A DNA stretch of 64,000 nucleotides from Diabrotica undecimpunctata. Lineage: Eukaryota; Arthropoda; Insecta; Coleoptera; Chrysomelidae. The position numbers and the translations under genes are program-made. Shown here piece after piece: positions 48,063 to 59,639 of the stretch (positions are counted from its first letter, which is position 1; every line of letters begins with the position of its first letter). A model generated the notes under the pieces. It saw nothing but the letters and a program-made list of their open reading frames with translations. It did not search any database and was not told the origin of the DNA. The stretch covers positions 86,173,217-86,237,216 of the forward strand of contig NC_092804.1 of NCBI RefSeq assembly GCF_040954645.1, in the 5' to 3' direction.

Positions 48063-48562
48063 CTTCTTCTTATGGTGCAGTGCACCTATAGTGCGTTGGC
48101 GAATTATCTTAAGGTCAGACGTCTGTCTTTTGCAGCATGCAAAAGTTCGCCAGTGTTAGTTACGCCTGTCCAGTTCTTTATATTTCGCAGCCACGACATT
48201 TGTTTGCGACCTACTCCTCTCTTGCCCTCAATCTTTCCTTGGATAATTAGTTGAGGGATTGCGTATTTTTCCCCTCTCAGGATGTGGCCCAGGTATCCAA
48301 TCTTTCGTGCCTTGATCAAGCTGAGCAATTCTCTCTCAGTATTTGCTCTTCTTAGGACTTCCTCGTTTCTCACCCTATCTGTCCATGGTATGCGGAACAT
48401 TCTTCGCAAGGTCCACATTTCGAAGGCTTCCAACTTGTTAATGGAAGATATTTTCAACGTCCATGTCTCCATGCCGTATAACAATATGGACCATACATAG
48501 CACTTAACCATTCTGTAACGGAGATTGAAGGAAAGATTGCGGTTACAAAGTAGCGGTTTAAA
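48063..48562 (-). mobile_element. 5'-truncated LINE in Gypsy-3 right LTR, 12-bp TSD
   Basis: A 500-bp insert flanked by AACACCGTACCT (48051-48062 and 48563-48574). On the minus strand it encodes an ORF2 C-terminus: YRMVKCYVWSILLYGMETWT, FEMWTLRRMFRIPWTDRVRN, LGHILRGEKYAIPQLIIQGK and GKRGVGRKQMSWLRNIKNWT. It ends in an AAGAAGAAG-type tail. This is typical of an RTE/CR1-like non-LTR element that integrated after Gypsy-3. A family different from the one at 24992-25212. Confidence 0.9.
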
Positions 48563-48768
48563 AACACCGTACCTAGAGTCTTCAAATACGAGGGCAAGCT
48601 CGAACTGGCCGATGATAGAAAATTCACCTTCTTTTATACAGAAAAATCTTTTGTCTTTTCGGATTATGACGTAGTAAGATGGATTTTCCAAACATCGAAC
48701 CAATAGGAAATTGGAATAGTGTCCGGTGCGCTGATTGGCTACTGAATGAGAGCGCCCGGCGACACGTA

Positions 48769-49640
48769 CAGACTTAAAAAACCTGACAAAAGCCACAACA
48801 ACATTATCGATATCGATTCACATAGCGTTTTTACTATTCTTTCACCTAGAGTTCCATCAGCTTGTTCAACTTCCTTTCCAGAGTAAACGTTAAAATCATA
48901 AGTGTATCCTGTCTTAAAATCACACCTGCACCATAGTTTTATACCCCTTTTTACTGGTTTTAGAGGTACGTATTGTTTTAGGGACGACCGACCTTTGAAC
49001 TTAACCATACTCTCGTCGATTTATTGTCTAGTACTGTCGATTCGATACTTCTGAAATGTGAACTTGAAACAGAAGAGCAGTTCTTCTACATAATATATCT
49101 TACTGCAATCTTCGGGTTTCTTTGGGCCATTGAAGTAAAGTTTGGAGAGAATGAATAAGTATCTGTTTTTTGATATTGCAGTACTTATCGTTTTATTTCC
49201 GACAGATGGATGCGAAGACCAATAATGTCTCAGTTTAGGCACTCTGTTGTAGCACATTATTAGAGTACAACCAATAGTAACATTACTTCACCAGCATCAG
49301 TAAGCGGTTCAGACTTTCCTTCCTTGCGATTATACAGTTTTATTTTTATACATCTTACCTTCAATTAAATCTTCCCCATCTGGCAAGCAAGTATTCTCGT
49401 CTTCTTCATTTTCGGGAGAATCAAATGAAGACGTATTTGATCCATCTGATGAGCGAGTGTGTTCTTCTTCATTGTCAGGACAATAATCTGATGCCATATA
49501 CGATTCATCAGAAGAATGATCACTGTCGTGGAATGGGTCTTCCTCGTCGTCTTCTGAAGATATATTAGATTCTGCATCTATGTCATCGCATGAAGATATG
49601 TCGCTTATATTATCAGCCAGTTCTTCCAATTCCTTTTAAG
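48769..49640 (-). pseudogene. piggyBac transposase 2, N-terminal half
   Basis: Minus strand. An acidic N-terminus (EELADNISDISSCDDIDAES, SSDESYMASDYCP), then VPKLRHYWSSHPSVGNKTIS, NRYLFILSKLYFN, and IDESMVKFKGRSSLKQYVPL followed by KPVKRGIKLWCRCDFKTGYT, which contains the first Asp of the DDD triad in DESMVKFKGR. Further on, a shifted frame reads VVVAFVRFFKSVR where the family has FDRFFTSV: the second catalytic Asp is replaced by Val. Broken by frameshifts and by the Gypsy-3 insertion. Continues at 40795. Confidence 0.83.
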
Positions 49641-50004
49641 TAAGCTTTCTTTTTCTTGACATGCTAAAAAAACCAATGGGATATAAAAGGTCCGTCCAAC
49701 AAACCCAGTAGGACACATAAATCCCATGTGATTTCTGATGTAAGTTTGCCAATTTACAAAAGTAAACGAATCTCAGATTAACGTGTAGATTAATTACATA
49801 CACTAAACAACAAACTTACCTTACGAGTGTGTCGAAAACAAGTTGTTTTAACTGTAAAAACGTCAAAAAGTAAGAACCATGTGCAGTGTAGTCGACAAAC
49901 TCCAATATCGAAGAATATAATGTAAAACGGGACTTATTTGGAACATCAAGCAAATTGAAACTGTCGCTGGAATCTATAAGTCCCACTGGGTCCCAAAGGG
50001 TTAA

Positions 50005-50786
50005 TAAGATAAGTATCTACCTATTAAAAAACCGGTAGTTAACCATTTTCCTCAAAATTTTTCAAAAACTGTTTTACGAAAAACTAGGTGCCGCAAATTA
50101 GTTTCAGTTATTCATTCTAATGTAAACAGTTTTTTATTATTTTTTTATTCTTCTATACGTATTTTTAACTTTGGGAACAATATTACAAATTTTATAATTA
50201 TAAATAAAAAATTATACGTTTATGTAGTTATTTATTATTTGAATAGAAAAGTGTACGTTCCGATGTTTCGATTGCTACAGTTTATGACATATAATATTTA
50301 TTTCATAAAGTAGTATAATTTAAATTATAATAATTTATAAATCAATTTTAAAATTATAATTTTTTACTGTCTAATTCCAATATTTCGATTTTTAAATGTA
50401 GGGAATTTAATATCCTAGTATATTTTAAATACACATAAACACATGGTTACACTTATGACAGATACTAAAAGAAGAAATATTTCGGTGCCTGATGGTAACT
50501 TGATTCCCGCTAATATATCTATTACAATTACATATAATATGCTCGGTCTTATTGTTTTAAATACTTTGTCGCTTGTACAAGCTATCATTATTTTTAACTT
50601 TAAATAATTATGTTTTTGTATACTCGTATTTCCTTGTCAGGCATATCAAAATTTATTTTTTAATTTAGAAGTAAATGTATATATAATATTCTTTTTTCTG
50701 TCACTTGGTTTAAATATAGTTCACTTATATTCTTCTTGTTTATTTATTTTTATTTGTAATACTTAATAACGTACGTAATAACGTAC
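50005..50786. other. AT-rich intergenic sequence
   Basis: No gene recognised. Confidence 0.5.
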
Positions 50787-50811
50787 CCGTTGTTGCAAAA
50801 AGCAACAACGG
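50787..50811. repeat. Perfect 10-bp hairpin at LINE 3' end
   Basis: CCGTTGTTGC-AAAAA-GCAACAACGG. It lies about 70 nt beyond the last ORF of the minus-strand I-like LINE, next to TAATAACGTACGTAATAACGTAC repeats, so it is probably in the LINE 3' UTR. Confidence 0.85.
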
Positions 50812-50829
50812 ATACGAAAGATGTCGGAT

Positions 50830-53800
50830 ATCAAGGGTGGTATTTGTCAATCTAAATGCCACTTACGAGATATGAAATTAAAGGACATTTTTCCAATAAC
50901 GGTATGACATCCCCTTAGATAAAAACATCACTTGTTTTATAGCCGATACGGAGAGGTTAAGTATCACTTTCTCTCTTCTGTCTTTTATTTTTAGTTTCCA
51001 AAGATGTGGATGATTGTTGACTTCGTATAGCCTTGATGGAGTGTTGTTCAAAGTTTGTTGCCATTTTTGAATTATTTTTTGTTTTAAGTATGGTTTTAAA
51101 TCGTTTTGTACCAATATGTTACTTTCTTTGGACATCGGGTTATTTGGTGCGTTTTTAGCTAGTTTATCTATAACTTCTTTACTTTCAATTCCGACATGAA
51201 AGGCACCCATAAAAAGTGAACTTAGATGTTCTTATTTGAAATGTTTTTAAGTTCGTTTTTAATAAGAAGTGGAAGGGGGTTGTCACAGTACAATTGAGTC
51301 AGTGAGGATAATAAACTTAGAAAATCTGTGGTTATTATGCATCTTTCTTTGTTTTTGATTTGTATTAAAGATAGTGCTTTTAGAATTGCAATAATTTAGC
51401 CGAAAACATGGTTGTAATTGACGACAATTTGAAACTAACTGAGCATTTTTCCGAATAAATTGCTGCTCCAACTCTGTCTTCATTTTTTGATCGGTGTATA
51501 CGTTGTAGGTATTGCCATGTCTGTTTAATAGTGTATGAAACTTTTGTTTAATGCCGGTTGATGATATCTCTGATTTTCGTAGGTTTGTTAGACTAATGTC
51601 GATAGCCGGAATAGATATTGTCTATGGTGCAGGGTTGTGGATTGAAGAGGCATCATAGGTTTTTGGAAATTGAAAATTTAATTTGGATATGTATAATTGT
51701 ATACGAAAGTAAAAAGGATGATCAATTTGATGTGTTTGTTGAAATTTATTTGTAAATCGATCAGCAAAAACGTTATGCAGTACTGGATTATTTCGGTTTG
51801 ATGACACTGCTGCTGCATGTGAATGGGGCTTGTGTAGTGAGCACCTAATGAAATACGTAGACACCTATTTTGGTTAATATCCAGTGACTTTAAATGTGTT
51901 TTTTTTTGAGGAGTTATAGACGATGGCTCCATAGTCAAGTTTTGATCGAATTATGGATTTGCAAATAAGTATTAAACTTGCATCATCAAGAATGGACTTT
52001 TGTATGGATTTGGTTTCTCTTTGAGAAACATATTGCTTTCGTTTTTGAAGTGTTAAACTAAAGTCCACTTGTAGCTGACTATTTCTCAATGTGTGTTAAT
52101 GCTTTTTAAATGTGATTGTGAATCGTTGCTATGTTTTTTCCTCTACAGAAAATAACTAGGTCGTCAGCGTATAATCTAATTTTGACGAGGTTTTCAATTT
52201 GCGTTAATATCGAATTTATTGCTACTAAGAATAAAGTTGTGCTTAAGTTTGATCCTTGTAGTATACCATTTTGCTGAATTTTTGTTTGAGAATACGTTCC
52301 CTCAACTCCGACTTGAAATTGTCTGTTTTCAAGAAAATTTGAAATGTATTTTAATATGTTACGCCTTATTAACCAGTTGCTAAGTGTTTTAATGATTGAA
52401 TATTTCCAAACTGTATCATATGCTTTGCTTATATCAAAAAATATTCCAGCACAGTGCTGTTTTATTGCGAATGATTCGTGTATTTCTGATTCTGATTCAA
52501 CAAGGTTGTCTAAAGTTGAGCGATGTTTTCGGAAACCACATTGTTCCGGAATAATTAATTTGTTCGATTCTAAATACCACATAAGCCTATTGTTTATTAT
52601 TTTTTCTAATATTTTACCTCTGCTACACGTTAGTGATATCGGTCGATATGTTTGTGGATCTGATTTAGTGGTTTAGTTGTTTTTGGAATAGGTATTATGA
52701 TTGAATTTTTCCATAATTTAGGAAACACGCTTTTGGATAGGATTATAGGTATTGTAGATTTTGAGTAGATGTTCTTTAGATTCAGGGCTTAAATTTTTAA
52801 GAAATATAAACGGTATATTGTCAGGTCCAGGACAAGTGTTTATACAATTCTGAAATACATTTTCTAATTCTTCCTCTGTTATTGGTATATTTAGATCATT
52901 ATTGTTTTGATCGTAATATTCTATAAGATTTTTTCTTCTTTTATTTTGATATCTAAGAAATTGGAAATTTAAGTTACTTGAGTTATATTCATAAGTAGAT
53001 GCTAGTATATTGGATATTTCTTCAGGGCTTTTATAAATAGTGTTTTTTTGAGTTAGAAGTTGATTGATTTATGGGGTTTGGATCTAGACATTTTTTGACT
53101 TTTTTCCATATATTTGTTATAGGAGTTGAACTATGTATTGTGGTGACATTTTCTCTTCATGAGTCACGTTTGGCTTTTTTAATGGTATACCTAGCGACTG
53201 CTCTTAATTTTTTAAATTCTATAGAATTTTCTTGAGTATTATGTCGTTTGAATTTATTAAAAACATGTTTCTATTGTTTTAATACTTCTTTGCAGTTATG
53301 ATTCCACGAAGATACCGACTGATGTTTGTGATCGTACTTAATTATTCCAACGTACTTATTTGCTGATTCTGTAATTACGTTTGTCAGAGAGTATATTGTT
53401 TTGTCTATATCTACATTGTCATTTAGGTTTTGCAGATTGTTTTCGACGTAATTTTGAAATTCTGTCCAATTGGCGCCTTTTTAGTTCCATTTTAGTTATT
53501 GCGAGGTAGTTGATTGTAGTTCATTGCTTATTATAATAGGGTAGTGATCACTATCATATAGATCTGGTAACACATTCCACGTAAGAGTATGTGTAATTGA
53601 TGGTTCGCAAATACATAGATCTATACTAGAGCCTTCACCTGTTCTTATGTCAAAGCGCGTATGTTGTCCGTCGTTAAGGATATTTAAGTTGACTTCTTCT
53701 ATTATTTTTTCCATTTTTCGACTTAAAGATGTTAGTTTTGCTGAACCCCATAACGGATTGTGTGCATTGAAATCTCCAATTATTATCCGTGAAGCAGGTA

Positions 53801-53880
53801 GTTGATTTAATAGGTTTGAAATTTCTTTTGAATCGGGTTCTTTATTGAGGGGAACGTAAATAATGCAAATTGAAAAAAAA
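50830..53880 (-). pseudogene. I/LOA-like LINE, decayed EN-RT-RNase H
   Basis: Minus strand. EN remnant at 53880-53496: a DFN-type stretch near 53780 (IIGDFNAHNPLWG-like), then FDIRTGEGSSIDLCICEPSI and YDSDHYPIII, the SDH box. RT at 52582-52106: IPEQCGFRKHRSTLDNLVES, AGIFFDISKAYDTVWKYSII, QQNGILQGSNLSTTLFLVAI and IRLYADDLVIFCRG with an intact ADD box. A post-RT block runs to 51283. The RNase H end at 51210-50878 includes GAFHVGIESKEVIDKLAKNA, the 'H.GI.GNE.AD.LAK' motif, and a C-terminal domain. Numerous stops and frameshifts, 5' truncated at about 53880. RNase H at the C-terminus places it in the I/R1/LOA group. Confidence 0.8.
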
Positions 53881-54356
53881 ATTGAGTCTCAATTAAAACA
53901 AGTTCAAAAGCTCAATTAAAACAAGTTACTTTTTCTCCTGGCTTCATGTTTCGATAATTTTACATCAACGACAGAATAGAATTATTGTATTATATTATAC
54001 TGTTCTTGTTAACACATTGTGACATTTTTGTGACTTTTTTAACGTTTGTATAAATTTTAAAAAACTCTAAATGTGTTTTTTTAACTGTAACTTATATTGT
54101 TTTTATTAAATTAATTTTGTAACACCTCAACATATGCATTTGACATTGTTTGACATCTATATATGACTTTGCAATTATTAGAACTGAAGAAGTGGAGAAA
54201 TACTGCACGAAACGTTTTCTATTAAAAGATTGAAATAGTTTTTTCATTTTTTATTTCTCCTTGACCGATATCCTCATTTCCGTGAGATTTTAATCTCACT
54301 CACATTGTGTATTTAAATTTAGATGGTGGCACTCCTTTCAATATATATATATATAT
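53881..54356 (+). other. Non-coding TE tail with hammerhead-like motif
   Basis: No ORF. At 54184-54214 the + strand has CTGAAGA, a short GTG...CAC-closed stem-loop, and GAAACG, like the core of a hammerhead. It probably belongs to the 3' end of a PLE or related element in + orientation. Confidence 0.4.
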
Positions 54357-54649
54357 GGGTCTGCGTAGCGCAAGCGGTAGGATGCTAGCCTCGCAAGCCG
54401 GTGGTCCGGAGTTCGAATCCTACCGCCGGCAAGAACATCTAGACATTTTAAAAATGTCTATAGGCCCCAGGTCGACTCAGCCTGAATAAAAATGAGTACC
54501 TTGGGTAAAACCAGGGGTAATAATAGACGGTTGAAGCGTAGCACTGGCCATGTTACCTTCCTTGTATACCGTAGGCCCTAGATATAGCAGACTACCCTGC
54601 TATACTCCCAAAGCCGCGACAGCGGTATAAAACGGGAGACTATTATTAT

Positions 54650-54652
<3 letters not shown>
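54357..54652 (+). mobile_element. tRNA-derived SINE
   Basis: The 5' part is tRNA-like: an A box TAGCGCAAGCGG (54366-54377) and a B box GAGTTCGAATCC (54409-54420) at normal spacing for an internal RNA polymerase III promoter. An anticodon-like loop CTCGCAA would give CGC (Ala), on a stem with one mismatch. The acceptor arms pair poorly, so it is not a working tRNA. A body of about 210 bp without coding capacity follows and ends GGGAGACTATTATTATTATT, a (TTA)n tail. (TA)n lies on both sides, so it seems to have jumped into a TA tract. It would be mobilised by a LINE partner that I cannot identify. Confidence 0.82.

Positions 54653-54743
<91 letters not shown>
54653..54743. repeat. (TA)n microsatellite
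   Basis: About 90 bp of TA with one ACATATA interruption, between the SINE tail and PLE-C. Confidence 0.96.
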
Positions 54744-54748
<5 letters not shown>

Positions 54749-55690
54749 GTAGTGAAGATGGTTTTGATGTTTAGAGAGATAAATGTTCTAGTGGTCTTGT
54801 CGGTGACACCTTTAATAAAAGGTAGAAAAATTTTGGGTTGATCCGGCTGCAAGGTTTCTTTTTTAAATGGAATGGGGTTTAGATGTTTTTGAATGCTCCT
54901 ATTTATGTGGGCTATATGGTAGCCGTTTTGTAAGAGTGTTTGCCTTATTGAATTGATTTCGGATGACCTGTGGTTGTTGTCTTATGGAACGGGAAATAAG
55001 AGTGTTGATAACTGAATTGAGTTAAGCGGGGTGATGATGTGACTGGGCATTGAGATAAGGGTTTGTATGAGTGGGTTTCCGATACACGGAATAGGAAAAA
55101 CTGAGGTGGATTTTTCTGAATAAGAACATCAAGGAATGGCAAAGACGCTTTGGACTCAACTTCCATCGTGAATTTAATACTGGGATGTATTCTATTAAGG
55201 TGAGAGAGAAAGAGATCTAATCTGTCTTTACCATGGGGCCAAATGACAAAGGTGTGATCAACGTACCGTAACCAGCAAGTGAGTTTGAGATTTGATGAAG
55301 AGAGGGCTGCTCTTTTGAAATGATCCATGTAGATATCAGCTATTACAAGAGAGAGGGCAGAACCCATTGGGGCACCTTTTATTTGACGATAGAAATGATT
55401 TTGGAATGAAAAATATGTATTAGACATGCAGTGTTTTATGAAATAATGTGTCTTGGGAGATTTAATGTTGAACAGATTTAATGATGTCTTCGATGGGAAT
55501 GTTGGTGAATAAAGATACAATGTCAAAACTAACTAGTATATCTGAGGGTGAACTAGAAATGTTTTTCAGAAGATCAATGAAATCAAGTGGTGATTCTTGA
55601 GGATGCAGTCTATTTGGCCCATAAGACAAAGAAAACGCTTTGACTTACTGACAAGCTTTCGAATTTATTTTCAATTCTTTTTCAAGCCAA
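54744..55690 (-). pseudogene. Penelope-like element PLE-C, dead RT (YVDH)
   Basis: Minus strand. RT from about 55660: SDILVSFDIVSLFTNIPIED in broken frames, then the 193-residue frame with FYRQIKGAPMGSALSLVIAD, CWLRYVDHTFVIWPHGKDRL and GIHP-like RIHPSIKFTMEVESKASLPF. The catalytic YVDD is YVDH, so the second Asp is lost. The linker FLPFIKGVTDKTTRTFISLN (54850-54750) leads towards a GIY-YIG domain, but that is replaced by (TA)n and the SINE. Close relative of PLE-A and PLE-B. Confidence 0.82.
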
Positions 55691-56149
55691 CTGTTGATAA
55701 CAAATAAATATAAAAAATTATGTAGTTATAATTATTAATTTTCTTACTTACTAGTCGTGAGATTACAGATAAGTTGTACTTTACAAAACACAAAATTACA
55801 CATATACTACAATTTCCAAAAATTATATTGTCGTTATATTTGTCATTGTTATTTTGGCTTGATTAACATACATATATGAATGAATATACAGTTATTTTAT
55901 GTGGAAAGCAAAGCCAGTGAAATATTTTTTATTATTATTAATTTGGTTTTCGATTAGTCCAGTAAGTTTAGCTTAAGCATATATGAATTTTTTTAATGTT
56001 GGGATGTCGATAGAAAATGAGATTATGATGTTGTGCCAATTGTTTGTTGATATGTTAATATGTAACAATAAATGCTACTTAATTTATCAATTTCTGATTT
56101 TCTATTTATACATTTTTTAATTTTCTGTATATGTGTCATTTCTAAAAAT
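55691..56149. other. AT-rich intergenic sequence
   Basis: No feature recognised. Confidence 0.5.
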
Positions 56150-57590
56150 AACCGCTTCTGTTCATTTTTCTGCCTCTCTAGATTTAAAAAATCTAGAGCC
56201 TTGTGAAAAATTAAATGTGTGATTTAGATTGATGGAGTGGTCGGCTAATGCACAAGCTTGTGATTTGTTTGTTTTTACATCACTTTTGTGAGAAATGATT
56301 CTGCTGTGAAATGTACCTACGAGAAGTTTCTCCTATATAATATCAAAGTCTGAGCAATGTATTTGATACACTCCTTTAGAACTTTCCTTGGTTGTTAGAG
56401 GATCTTTAGTTTTAGTGTATAAATGTGCTATGGTTTTAACATTTCTAGTGGAAATTTCTTTGTTTTCTGATCCTTTAAATATTTTGAGAAGTTTCGGTGT
56501 TAAGAATGAAATCCAAAAGTGTGTGGTGTTGTTGGTATTAAGGTGTTAACTGTCAGGCTATTGTTTATTTCTTGGGTTGCCGTTTTTCCTGTGATTTGTT
56601 TTTCATTGTTGGTATTGCCGATCAATGTGATGGAGGCTAAAGAGTTTGCAGTACTAAAAATTAATTTATTAAGTAGGCCTACGGGATAAGAGTTTTTCAT
56701 TAGTATGTTTTTTAGTCTCTTTAAACTATGTTCTCTATATGTGATGAAATATTGTAGTTAATCTACTTTTTAGTCCCAAAATTAATTTATTTTCATTTTT
56801 TTTTAGGATGTTTCGAATAGTAATTTATGAATCTATTACTAGAAATCGGTTTTCGATGCCATTCTATTTTGGGATTATTGTCATGTGTGCGATGGACAAT
56901 CATATCTAGAAAAGGGAGACTGTTATTTTGATCTCTTTCTGCAGTGAATTGTAATTGGCTACATTGGTTAAAAATATTTAAGACTTCAGTGATTTTGTCA
57001 TTGGGTACAGCTAGGATCAAATCATCTACAAAACGTTTAACAAATAGAATACGAAAAGGTATTATTTTTAAACATTCCTCAATGAGATCATCTAGAGCAT
57101 AATCGCAAATGATTGGTGATAATGAGCTTCCCATAGGAGTGCCTGATGTTTGTTGGTAATTACTGTTATTAAATTTGCATTTATAGGTATCAAAAATGAA
57201 ATACCTATAATATTTCTTTTGATGTGATTGGATCTCATTCCAGTATTTTTCTATACTGTTTAAAATTAAATAAAAAGGAATGTTAGTATATAGAGACACC
57301 ACATCCAAAGTTACTAAAATGTATGTTTCTGGAATTTTTCTATCATTTATGAAATTACTAAAAACAAAAGAATCTTTACTAAGTCGTTATTAAAATTGTA
57401 TGCGTTTGTTAAAATTAATGTTATAAACTTTGCTAATTTACTATTGGGAGAATCTATTGAAGAGATTATTGGTCTCATTGAGAGAATGGGTTTATGTAAG
57501 TATTTTTGTAATGCGTAGAATCGTGGAGCTACTGAATTGTAAATTTTCAATGATTTTGATTATATGATGCCATTGTTAGCCAATTTTGAT
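56150..57590 (-). pseudogene. Penelope-like element PLE-D, divergent lineage
   Basis: Minus strand. RT N-terminal block VAPRFYALQKYLHKPILSMR then PIISSIDSPNSKLAKFITLI (57540-57400), then MDVVSLYTNIPFYLILNSIE, TSGTPMGSSLSPIICDYALD, VKRFVDDLILAVPND (intact FVDD) and AERDQNNSLPFLDMIVHRTH (57308-56793). After a linker (56700-56500) the GIY-YIG domain is seen in broken frames as KGVYQIHCSDFDII and GETSRR near 56390-56310. It differs from PLE-A/B/C in almost every motif, so it is a second PLE family. Frameshifts make it inactive. Confidence 0.8.
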
Positions 57591-59099
57591 ACAAGTTTGT
57601 TTGATTTTTGTTGCAAGGTGCATGTTGGATCATTTGTCAGTTGTTTATAATATTTTACGTCATTTAGTGATGCTTGACTTTTATTTATATAATCTTCCTT
57701 GTTCATTGCAACAGTTATGTTACATTTATCACTGCGGAGAATGTATAATTATGGATTCTGAATTAAAAATCTTTTGGCTTCACAGAATAAGTCATTAAAG
57801 AAATGATTTATAATGTTCGTTTTGTGCAAATAGTTTGTTATTATATTTGTTCTCTTTGATCGAAATATACCTTTGTTTTAATTTTTGCAATCATTTGTTC
57901 AATATCAGACAACAAGTCAGATAATTTAGTCTCTAAGATTAGGAAAAATTGTCTAACTTATATGATTTATTGACTCGTTATTGGTTTGGGTAAAGGCGCG
58001 AATAAAATTCGAAGTATAAAACTTAAGAGTTTAGTATTTCTGTTTTGTTTTAATTTCAACTTTATTTTTGTTGTTACAGATGGCACACTGTAAAGTATCG
58101 CATATTACCCATTAAAATGTACGAAGAGCCAATAAAATGTTGTGAACCGATATTATTTTGATTTTCTTATTCGTAAACGGCGTATTTAATTTGCACCTCG
58201 TGTAATTAGTAGATAAGTTACATTTATGCGTCACCCTCCCAAATTTGTAGTCGTACTGTAGTTTTTAGATGTTTATAAGCATCAATTGAAATAATTGATA
58301 TGTTGTACGCTAGGAGCGCTATATTAAAATGTACTGTAATGTGTCTACAGTCGTCATTTTGGCGCCAAATAAAAAACGTTTTAAAATTAATTACGAAAAA
58401 TTTGTTTTTTCGATCTAAAAATGGTTTATGAAAATTTATAGTAGATTTAAAAATTATTGTGAAGGTATGGTAGTACATAATAAAAAAGTGTAATTGTAGT
58501 ATGTCTACTATAAATGGTTGTTAACCCTGGCCAGCGATAAGAAAGCTAAGCTTCAACCTGTTTCGGCATTTTTGTCCAAAGTCGCTTATTTAGAAGACCA
58601 TACTATATGGAAGTACTTTAATGATTTTACAATTTTATGATCAAGTTTAGTATTTTCTTTATTAAATAAATGGAAATATGGACGGCACAAAAGTTAAATA
58701 TATTTCTACGCTTGATTATAAGCATAATCATGAATTATATTTAAAATTATTTTATTGAATATTGATTTTCGTCCTTGCATCAGTAGTGTGTTTTAAAAAT
58801 ATTGCATTTATTTATTAAAATAATAATAAAAATTAACGAAAATTGTTTGATCCTACCGAGTTGAAGTACGTAACAAAATACCTCAATATTAAGCTAATAT
58901 GTAATTATAGCTTTTACAAACAATCCAATATATAACTATTATTTTCATAGGAATAATTTATATTTTAAACATTTAAATCGTTTACCATTTATTATAATGT
59001 TGAGTTATTAAAAAACTGCTATACCTACATATATATCTTGGATATACATATATTCCAATAACACTCTAAAAAATAACTATTATTTACCAATGTTCTATT
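57591..59099. other. AT-rich intergenic sequence
   Basis: No supported gene. On the minus strand near 58585-58547 a GACTTTGGACAAAAATGCC-GAAACAGG stretch resembles the hammerhead-like end motif of PLEs, though weakly. Confidence 0.4.
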
Positions 59100-59600
59100 A
59101 CTACTACATGTCTTTTTGTAAGGTTCTCCGCCGTTTTCCGACTTCCAATCGCCGCTTCTGCCGGTCATTCCATAGGTCTTCTTCTGTTTCTTTCTCTCAT
59201 CTCTTTGTCTATTCCTTCTCTCCAACTTGTTCTCGATCTACCTCGTTTAATCTTGCCTTCTGGTTACCATTTTAGTATTTACATTGGTATTCGTTGTTCC
59301 AACATTCTATGTATATGTTCGAACCAGATAAATTTGTCGATAAGCCATCTGAGATTGTTAGTTTGATTCCCATTATTTCGTTAATGCGTTCCTTAATAAT
59401 TAATCCTTTCTGTTCTAGATCTTCCTGCCGCTCTTCTCCAAAAATCCATGTCCGTTGCTCTCAGTATTGTCAATATTCTTTGTTTTAGTGTTCATACCTC
59501 ACAGCTGTATAGAGTGATACTTTTTACTATAGTCTCATTAATCCTCTCTTTATTTTCTTTGCTGATGGATTGGTCCCATAAAATACTTTTAACATTGTAA
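59100..59600 (-). pseudogene. 5'-truncated LINE C-terminal fragment
   Basis: Minus strand, broken frames: ITLYSCEVWT-like residues, then ATDMDFWRRAAGRSRTERIN, WLIDKFIWFEHIHRMLEQRI, and GKIKRGRSRTSWREGIDKEM followed by RERN. This is the C-terminal region of an RTE/CR1-like LINE ('DFWRRSxGxSRxERVRN...GHVxRMxExR...GKRKRGRPRKSWxEGI'). A third LINE-tail family in the window. Confidence 0.65.
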
Positions 59601-59639
59601 TGGCTTTTCTACCTGCCGTATTTCTTCCCTTCCACAAGA

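Larger units (their letters stand above)
47104..48764 (-). repeat. Gypsy-3 5' LTR with LINE insertion
   Basis: 1,661 bp; about 1,150 bp if the LINE at 48063-48562 and one TSD copy are discounted. The LTR body contains a duplicated module: GACGTATG.(T/A)CACGTGAGAC-like phrases at 47699 and 47817, and CAGATGCTAAGTCCTCGTAG at 47731 against CAGACGCTAAGCCTCGTAG at 47897. Confidence 0.88.

Noticed and set aside
54357..54432. A functional tRNA-Ala gene
   Set aside because: A and B boxes are good, but the acceptor arms do not pair well, the anticodon stem has a mismatch, and the sequence runs on into a ~210-bp body with a (TTA)n tail. A SINE explains it better.
58547..58585. A fifth hammerhead-like motif (GACTTTGG...GCCGAAACAGG, minus strand)
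   Set aside because: GAAAC is present but neither CUGANGA nor a stem II is evident.
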